Source: Opitutaceae bacterium (GTDB lineage: Bacteria; Verrucomicrobiota; Verrucomicrobiia; Opitutales; Opitutaceae). Taken from it: 9,839 nucleotides of DNA. The notes below the pieces were generated by a model, which did not search any database, was not told where the DNA came from, and worked only from the letters and a program-made list of their open reading frames with translations. Positions 1 through 4,321 of the stretch are shown one piece after another. A program made the translations under genes and the position numbers. Where the stretch lies: assembly GCA_031254955.1 (NCBI GenBank), contig JAIRTK010000099.1, positions 1-9,839 of the forward strand. The letters are read 5' to 3'. Every line of letters starts with the position of its first letter. Position 1 is the first letter of the stretch.

Positions 1-52
1 CGCACTCCAGCTCGGCCATCCGTTCGGGTCCAAATCGGGGGCGGCTTCTCAT
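1..52 (-). CDS. Possible 5' end of a minus-strand gene, cut by the window edge
   Basis: Read on the minus strand, an ATG at 52-50 opens a frame that stays open to the window edge and encodes MRSRPRFGPERMAELEC. The AT-rich stretch 80-120 just upstream on that strand would suit a promoter. No family can be recognised from 17 residues, and there is no clear ribosome binding site. The alternative is that this is non-coding DNA; the forward frames here all close soon after position 60, so a plus-strand gene ending here is also possible. Confidence 0.3.
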   Translation of the reverse strand, partial: MRSRPRFGPERMAELEC

Positions 53-103
53 GCCTTGAGTGTTTGCGCTCGCTTCCCCATTTGTAAAGTGTAAATTTAG
101 TTA

Positions 104-117
104 GTAATTGGTATTAC
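104..117. promoter_or_regulatory. Short inverted repeat in AT-rich spacer
   Basis: GTAAT (104-108) and ATTAC (113-117) form perfect 5-base arms around TGGT, inside the only AT-rich stretch upstream of the tRNA. The position would suit an operator for a minus-strand gene starting at 52 or for the tRNA transcript. Five-base arms are weak evidence and could be chance in AT-rich DNA. Confidence 0.2.
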
Positions 118-205
118 ACCCGCCCCACACACACCACCGAATAAATACTTGTCTCCCCGCGCCACGACGGATTTATCTACCCGCTTGCGCCCTTGCGCCT
201 GCCTT

Positions 206-281
206 GGACGCCTGGCTCAGCGGTTAGAGCATCTCGTTTACACCGAGAGGGTCGGGGGTTCGAATCCCTCGGCGTCCACCA
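206..281 (+). tRNA. tRNA-Val (anticodon UAC), CCA encoded
   Basis: A full cloverleaf folds by eye. The acceptor stem is GGACGCC (206-212) with GGCGTCC (271-277), discriminator A278 and encoded CCA 279-281. The D stem is GCTC/GAGC. The anticodon stem is TCTCG/CGAGA around loop TTTACAC, giving anticodon TAC at 239-241. The T stem of 254-258 with 266-270 closes the loop TTCGAAT. All stems pair completely apart from a G:T in the T stem. The anticodon reads GUA and related valine codons. The total is 76 nt. No terminator (stem plus T run) is visible before ilvN 60 bases downstream, so the two may share a transcript. Confidence 0.97.
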
Positions 282-341
282 ACGGCGCGCGCCTCTGCCC
301 AGTCCACCACACCAACCCGCCACACCAACCCACCACACACC

Positions 342-812
342 ATGCGACACACGCTCTCCGTCCTCGTCGAGAACAAGTTCGGCGTCCTCGCGCGCGTATC
401 CGGCATGTTCAGCGGACGCGGCTTCAACATCGACAGCCTCAACGTCGCCCCCACCCACGACACCGCGCTCTCGCGCATCACCGTCGTGCTCAAAGGCGAC
501 GACGCCGCGCTCGACATGGTCACCAAACAACTCCGCAAACTCGTCAACGTAGTCGAAGTCCTTGACTTCAAGGAAAACCAAGCCGTCCAACGCGAACTCC
601 TCCTCGCCAAAGTGAAAGCCACCCGCCGGACCCGCTCCGAAATCATGCAAATCTGCGACATCTTCCGCGCCAAAATCGTCAACGTCGGCCACACCGACGC
701 CATCGTCGAACTCACCGGAGACGAAGCCAAAGTCAGCGCCTTCCTCGGCCTCCTCGAAGACTTCGGCATCATCGAACTCACCCGCACCGGCATGCTCGCC
801 CTCATCCGCTGA
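342..812 (+). CDS. ilvN: Acetolactate synthase small (regulatory) subunit
   Basis: This 156-residue protein is the cytoplasmic regulatory subunit of acetolactate (acetohydroxyacid) synthase, the first common enzyme of valine, leucine and isoleucine synthesis. It activates the catalytic IlvB subunit and confers feedback inhibition by valine. The N-terminal ACT domain (about residues 3-76) shows the signature LSVLVENKFGVLARV followed by GFNIDSLNVAPT. Asn11, Gly14 and Asn29 match valine-site positions of E. coli IlvH, so valine sensing is probably intact. The C-terminal domain of the family spans about 82-155. The length is normal (155-165). The start is the ATG in frame with the canonical N terminus; there is no Shine-Dalgarno, and the leader 300-341 is almost entirely C and A. 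ilvC follows after 168 bases. ilvB, usually directly upstream of ilvN, is not in the window; a tRNA-Val is there instead. Confidence 0.96.
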   Translation: MRHTLSVLVENKFGVLARVSGMFSGRGFNIDSLNVAPTHDTALSRITVVLKGDDAALDMVTKQLRKLVNVVEVLDFKENQAVQRELLLAKVKATRRTRSEIMQICDIFRAKIVNVGHTDAIVELTGDEAKVSAFLGLLEDFGIIELTRTGMLALIR

Positions 813-817
813 ACGCG

Positions 818-858
818 GGAAATCGGAAATTAGAAATTAGAAGTTAGAAATTAGAAAA
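818..858. repeat. Heptamer tandem array, left arm (AGAAATT type)
   Basis: Five consecutive 7-base units (GGAAATC, GGAAATT, AGAAATT, AGAAGTT, AGAAATT) and a partial sixth begin six bases after the ilvN stop. The strict period of seven rules out a plain AT-rich spacer. The reverse complement of the array at 899-974 has closely similar units, so the two could pair into a long imperfect stem across a loop of about 40 C-rich bases. Confidence 0.85.
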
Positions 859-898
859 CAACCACACGCCACCCGTCCCCCCCTCACCGCCCTCCACT

Positions 899-974
899 AA
901 CTCCCAATTCCTGATTCCCAACTTCCAATTCCTAATTCCCAATTCCCAATTCCTAATTTCTAATTCCTAATTTT
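899..974. repeat. Heptamer tandem array, right arm (AATTCCC/T type)
   Basis: Ten heptamers from 899 to 968 (AACTCCC, AATTCCT, GATTCCC, AACTTCC, AATTCCT, AATTCCC twice, AATTCCT, AATTTCT, AATTCCT) and a partial unit end six bases before the ilvC ATG. The units are roughly the reverse complement of those at 818-858. The array occupies the position where an ilvC ribosome binding site would lie and offers none, so it forms the 5' leader seen by the ribosome. Confidence 0.88.
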
Positions 975-980
975 CCCACC

Positions 981-2006
981 ATGCCCGCCAAAATATACAC
1001 CGACAAAGACGCCGACCTCGGCGCATTCCAGAACAAAACCATCGCCGTGCTCGGCTACGGTTCGCAAGGCCACGCGCACGCGCTCAACCTGAAAGACTCC
1101 GGCGTGAAAGTCCACATCGGCCTCTACCCCGGCAGCCCCTCGCGCGCCCTCGCCGAACAACACGGCTTCACCGTGCTCGACACCGCCGACGCCGTCCGCG
1201 AAGCCGACATCATCATGATCGGCCTCCCCGACATGAAACAAGCCGACGTTTACACGACGGACATCGCGCCCCACCTCGCCAAAGGCAAGACCCTCGTGTT
1301 CAGCCACGGCCTCGCCATCCACTTCGGCCTCATCAAACTGCCCGCCGATGTCGATTGCATCATGGTCGCGCCGAAAGGCCCCGGCCACATGGTCCGCCGC
1401 CTCTACACCGAAGGCAAAGGCATGCCCGCGCTCATCGCCATCGCGCAAGACAAGACCCGGAAAGCCAAGAAAACCGCGCTCGCCTGGGCGAAAGGCATCG
1501 GCTCGACCCGCGCCGGCGTGCTCCAGACCACCTTCAAGGAAGAGACCGAGACCGACCTCTTTGGCGAGCAAGCCGTCCTCTGCGGAGGAGCCAGCGCGCT
1601 CGTGCAAGCCGGCTACGAGACCCTCGTCGAAGCCGGCTACCAACCCGAAATGGCCTACTTTGAATGCCTCCACGAACTGAAACTCATCTGCGACCTCATG
1701 TATGAATCCGGCATCGCCGGCATGCGCTTCTCGGTCTCGGAAACCGCCAAATACGGGGACCTCACCCGCGGCCCGCGCGTCATCAACGCGAAAGTCAAGA
1801 CCGAGATGAAAAAGATCCTCAAAGAAATCCAGACCGGCAAATTCGTGAAACAATGGGTGGCCGAATACCAAGGCGGCCTGAAGACCTACCGCAAACTCCT
1901 CGCCGCCGGCCAGAAGCACCCCATCGAAAAAACCGGAGCCCGCCTGCGCAGCCTGATGCCCTGGATGACCCGGAAAAACATCAAAGGCGTGCAAGCCGCC
2001 TACTAA
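981..2006 (+). CDS. ilvC: Ketol-acid reductoisomerase, class I
   Basis: This 341-residue enzyme converts 2-acetolactate or 2-aceto-2-hydroxybutyrate to the 2,3-dihydroxy acid, using NAD(P)H and magnesium, the second step of branched-chain amino acid synthesis. The Rossmann domain (about 1-185) has GYGSQG at 25-30 and the cofactor loop GLYPGSPS at 47-54. His109 lies in FSHG and Lys131 in APKGPGH. The all-alpha domain carries the expected metal ligands Asp192 and Glu196 (ETDLFGEQ) and Glu228 and Glu232 (FECLHEL), and the substrate serine region SVSETAKYG at 251-259. The length fits class I. Tyr49 stands where many NADPH enzymes have Arg. The ATG is fixed by the conserved N terminus [10 protein letters not shown]; no Shine-Dalgarno is present. 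It lies downstream of ilvN in the same direction, probably one operon. Confidence 0.97.
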   Translation: MPAKIYTDKDADLGAFQNKTIAVLGYGSQGHAHALNLKDSGVKVHIGLYPGSPSRALAEQHGFTVLDTADAVREADIIMIGLPDMKQADVYTTDIAPHLAKGKTLVFSHGLAIHFGLIKLPADVDCIMVAPKGPGHMVRRLYTEGKGMPALIAIAQDKTRKAKKTALAWAKGIGSTRAGVLQTTFKEETETDLFGEQAVLCGGASALVQAGYETLVEAGYQPEMAYFECLHELKLICDLMYESGIAGMRFSVSETAKYGDLTRGPRVINAKVKTEMKKILKEIQTGKFVKQWVAEYQGGLKTYRKLLAAGQKHPIEKTGARLRSLMPWMTRKNIKGVQAAY

Positions 2007-2013
2007 ACCACCC

Positions 2014-2110
2014 CGCCCTGCCGCACCGGCCCAGCACCCGCCCGCCGCACCAGTCCGCCTTGCCGCATTGGCATCCGCCCGCCGCCCCGGTCCGGTTGCT
2101 GCACTGGCCC
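2014..2110. repeat. Degenerate C-rich tandem repeat after ilvC
   Basis: Segments beginning TGCCGCAC (2020), TGCCGCAT (2062) and TGCTGCAC (2099) are each followed by similar text (CGGCCC/TGGCAT/TGGCCC, then CCGCCCGCCGC in the first two). The period is irregular, about 37-42 bases. No reading frame of interest runs through it. It may be an old, decayed tandem duplication. Confidence 0.45.
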
Positions 2111-2154
2111 GCTCTCCCGTGTCCGCTCCCGCCCCTGCCGCCGCCCCGCCCCTT

Positions 2155-2195
2155 GGCGTGGGAGCGCCGGTAGGGAGGCCTCTCCGAGGCCTCCG
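2155..2195 (-). repeat. 41-base interspersed repeat, copy 1 (inverted to copy 2)
   Basis: Positions 2167-2195 are the exact 29-base reverse complement of 2247-2275, and similarity continues to 2155 (GGCGTGGGAGCG). The core contains the palindrome GAGGCCTC twice, separated by three bases. With copy 2 it could form a 29-bp hairpin with a 51-base loop just downstream of ilvC, possibly ending that transcript, although no T run follows. Confidence 0.85.
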
Positions 2196-2246
2196 CGAGA
2201 ACGCTTCGATTTCCCCATAAAAATTCAACCCGCCAACCCCGTCCGG

Positions 2247-2287
2247 CGGAGGCCTCGGAGAGGCCTCCCTACCGGTGCTTCCGCGCC
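2247..2287 (+). repeat. 41-base interspersed repeat, copy 2
   Basis: The core is CGGAGGCCTCGG at 2247-2258, then AGAGGCC, CTCCCTACCGG and a variable tail ending CGCGCC. The 29-base core is identical to 7863-7891 and is the perfect reverse complement of 2167-2195. CCGTCC precedes both this copy and copy 3, so the true unit may be about 50 bases. Confidence 0.88.
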
Positions 2288-2317
2288 AAACCGCTTTCGC
2301 GCCAGACCGCTTCCGCG
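2277..2317. repeat. 16-base tandem repeat, two and a half units
   Basis: GCTTCCGCGCCAAACC (2277-2292), GCTTTCGCGCCAGACC (2293-2308) and GCTTCCGCG (2309-2317) follow each other without gaps. The first unit overlaps the tail of the 41-base repeat, suggesting that the tail was duplicated in tandem. Confidence 0.7.
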
Positions 2318-2340
2318 TATTGGACTTGAGCAGTCCCTCC

Positions 2341-2403
2341 TTTGCTCGACCAAACGGGCCATTTGCTCGACCAAATGAGAGATTTGCTCGACCAAATGGG
2401 GCA
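2341..2403. repeat. Three 21-base direct repeats with near-palindromic core
   Basis: Units start at 2341, 2362 and 2383, each with TTTGCTCGACCAAA followed by seven variable bases. The 14-base core is a palindrome but for one mismatched pair (positions 5 and 10). Spacing is exactly 21 bases, two helical turns. A degraded fourth unit may lie at 2404-2424. Either strand gives a 7-residue peptide repeat (LLDQMGH-like or LVEQM-like), a necessary result of a 21-base period and not by itself evidence of a gene. Confidence 0.85.
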
Positions 2404-2605
2404 TCCGCTTGGCCGGACAGGACCTTGGGACAGCCTCTTTTCTCTCCATGATCGCCCTCGTCAACTCTCTCGGCGACATCGCCTTGGGTTGTGCTGGAGG
2501 GGGGTAGGGGAGGAGTTCCTTGACGATGGTGGCGAGTCGTTTGGGAGGGGGGGCGAGAGGGTAGGGGGAGGCACCTTTCCGTGACTTGGTGCGGTTTTCG
2601 CAAAT

Positions 2606-2643
2606 GGGCGAGGCTTTGCCTCGTCCGGCGGCGGGACGTCGCC
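2606..2643. repeat. Two adjacent strong hairpins upstream of hutI
   Basis: Positions 2606-2614 pair with 2618-2626 (nine pairs including one G:T, loop TTT). Immediately after, 2627-2633 pair with 2637-2643 (seven pairs including one G:T, loop GGA). No T run follows on the plus strand, so they are not ordinary intrinsic terminators. They resemble the paired stems of REP-type repeats or could be structure in a hutI leader. Confidence 0.5.
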
Positions 2644-2796
2644 GCTCCTTGCGCGAGCGTGCCAGAAAGATAAAGAGGAAAGAGGCTGGGAGGGGCGTGG
2701 TTTTGGTTTGGGTTTTTCTCCTCTTTTCGTGGTCGGGCGCATACGGGGCTTGTCGTGGCGCGGGCAGTTGTCGCAAATATCCGGGGCATGGCTCCG

Positions 2797-4047
2797 ATGT
2801 CTTTTGATTCCGCCGACCGCACGCCTCTCCTTTTCCGCAATGCCCGTGTGCTCACGCTGGCCGCGGGCGGGGCGCATACGCCGCGACGGGGCGCGGCGTT
2901 GCGCGAGTTGGGCGTGATTGCGCAAGGCGAGGTGCTCGTGGCGGAGGGGCGCATCGCGGCGGTCGGCGAAAGGGTGGCCGCCCCGGAGGATGCGCGCGTG
3001 ATCGATGCGCTCGGGCGCGTGCTCATGCCGGGTTTCGTCGATTGTCACACTCATGCGTGCTGGGCGGGCGAGCGGTTCGGCGAGTGGGAGCGGTTGATGC
3101 GCGGCGAGTCTTACGAGGATATTTTGCGCGGGGGCGGCGCCATCCATGCGACGGCGCGGGCCGTGCGCGAGGCGACGCGCAACCAGCTTTCGGCGGGCTT
3201 GCGCGCGCGGTTGGAGGAGGCGTTGCGCGGGGGCACCACGACCATCGAGGTCAAGAGCGGCTACGGGCTTACGGTCGAGGCGGAGTTGAAGATGTTGCGC
3301 GCCATCCAGCGCGCGGCGGGCGAGTGGCCGGGCACGGTGGTGCCGACGGCGTTGCTTGGCCATGCTTTCGAGGGCAAGCTCGACGACTATGTGAGGTTCG
3401 TCACGCGTGATTTGCTGCCGGAGATTGTCCGGGAGTTTCCGGGGGTCGCGGTGGATGCGTTTTGCGAGTCCGGCGCGTGGACGCTCGAGGCTTGCGTGAG
3501 GCTTTTCGAGAAGGCGCGCAAGCGGCATCCGATCCGCGTGCATGCGGACTGGCGGAAATCGTCGGGCATGATTCCCGAGGCGGTGCGCATGCATGCGCTC
3601 AGTGTGGATCATTTGGAGGAGTCAACCCGGGCGGATTTGGAGTTGCTCGCCGGTTCGGGCGCCTTCGGCGTGGTGTTGCCGGCGACGGCGTTTCATGCGG
3701 GCGGGCGGTTCGCGAGCGCGGCGTTTTTCGTGGACAGGGGCGGGGCGCTCGCGCTCGCGACGAATTGCAATCCCGGCACCGCGCCGACGCTTTCGATGCC
3801 GTTGGTCATCGCGTTGGCCGTGCGGTTTTGCGGGCTTTCGCCGGAGGAGGCGATTGCGGCAAGCACGGTGAATCCGGCGGTGTTGCTCGGGTTCACCGAC
3901 CGGGGCACGGTCGAGGCGGGCAAGCGCGCGGATTTGATTTTGTTGCATCACCGGGACGAGCGTCAGCTCGCGCACGAGTTTGGGGGCAATCCGGTCGCGT
4001 TGGTCGTCTGCGGCGGGCGGTTGCTCCCGGTTTCGCCGGCGGGGTGA
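2797..4047 (+). CDS. hutI: Imidazolonepropionase (amidohydrolase)
   Basis: HutI hydrolyses 4-imidazolone-5-propionate to N-formimino-L-glutamate, the third step of histidine degradation, in the cytoplasm. From the ATG at 2797 it has 416 residues, normal for the family. The metal site HxH (His84, His86) lies in GFVDCHTHACWAGER. The substrate-binding stretch is EVKSGYG (151-157); His189 is in LGHAF, His249 in VHAD and His272 in DHLEES. The usual ATDxNPG motif reads ATNCNPG here (Asn323), replacing the Asp that is a metal ligand in characterised HutI. Other starts are a GTG at 2755 and an ATG at 2788; I prefer 2797 because the homologous sequence (LLFRNARVLTL) begins shortly after it. No hutH, hutU or hutG is adjacent. 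Codons end in G (GCG, GTG, TTG) far more than in ilvC or rarA. Confidence 0.95.
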   Translation: MSFDSADRTPLLFRNARVLTLAAGGAHTPRRGAALRELGVIAQGEVLVAEGRIAAVGERVAAPEDARVIDALGRVLMPGFVDCHTHACWAGERFGEWERLMRGESYEDILRGGGAIHATARAVREATRNQLSAGLRARLEEALRGGTTTIEVKSGYGLTVEAELKMLRAIQRAAGEWPGTVVPTALLGHAFEGKLDDYVRFVTRDLLPEIVREFPGVAVDAFCESGAWTLEACVRLFEKARKRHPIRVHADWRKSSGMIPEAVRMHALSVDHLEESTRADLELLAGSGAFGVVLPATAFHAGGRFASAAFFVDRGGALALATNCNPGTAPTLSMPLVIALAVRFCGLSPEEAIAASTVNPAVLLGFTDRGTVEAGKRADLILLHHRDERQLAHEFGGNPVALVVCGGRLLPVSPAG

Positions 4048-4119
4048 GGGGGCGGCGGCGGGGTGAGTTCCGTCCGCTTAGAGTCATTTTTGTTTTATGA
4101 GTCGCAGGCCAAGATGGCC

Positions 4120-4137
4120 GGGACGCGTGCGCGTCCC
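4120..4137. terminator. Hairpin between convergent genes, possible transcript end
   Basis: GGGACGC (4120-4126) pairs perfectly with GCGTCCC (4131-4137) around GTGC, and just before it GGCC (4108-4111 region) repeats as GGCC at 4116-4119 and can pair with itself. It lies 73 bases past the hutI stop. No U run follows on either strand, so a factor-independent terminator is not shown; an interspersed palindromic repeat is equally likely. The rest of 4048-4321 is G-rich with no gene that I can support. Confidence 0.35.
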
Positions 4138-4237
4138 AAACGCGATGGCATAAAAAAGAATTGAGGATGGCGGCGGGGTGGAGCGGCGTTCAGGGGGTGG
4201 ACGGTCCGTGGCTTTTTCAGGGGGGCGGACGGGGCGG

Positions 4238-4258
4238 GCTGCTCGCTTTGCTCGGAAC
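4238..4258. repeat. Short dispersed repeat, copy A
   Basis: The 21 bases around GCTCGCTTTGCTCGGAAC recur at 7570-7590 with two differences. Both copies lie a short way past the end of a coding sequence. The core CTCGCTT(T/C)GCTCG is partly self-complementary. It is short enough that convergent simple sequence cannot be excluded. Confidence 0.4.
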
Positions 4259-4321
4259 TTGTCCGCGTTGTCGCGGGTTGGAAAGCCGGCGCGCTTTTGT
4301 GCATGGGCGGGGGGGCCTGTT

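Noticed and set aside
206..281. tRNA as a phage or island attachment site
   Set aside because: No duplicated tRNA 3' segment and no integrase gene are seen in the window.
2167..2275. Intrinsic terminator of ilvC
   Set aside because: The inverted repeat is strong, but the loop is 51 bases and no T run follows; it is better described as a paired interspersed repeat.
2341..2403. CRISPR array
   Set aside because: Only three units of 21 bases with seven-base intervals, too short for repeats and spacers, and no cas gene is present.
2225..2776. Minus-strand frame of 183 codons with LVEQM-type peptide repeats
   Set aside because: The peptide repeat follows automatically from the 21-base DNA repeat. 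The remainder is Arg/Pro-rich and crosses hairpins and repeats, with no ribosome binding site or family resemblance.
960..3026. Minus-strand open frame of 688 codons
   Set aside because: It lies antisense to ilvC, the repeat-filled gap and the start of hutI. Its translation is Gly/Arg/Ala-rich without any domain. Long antisense frames are expected in high-GC DNA with biased third positions.
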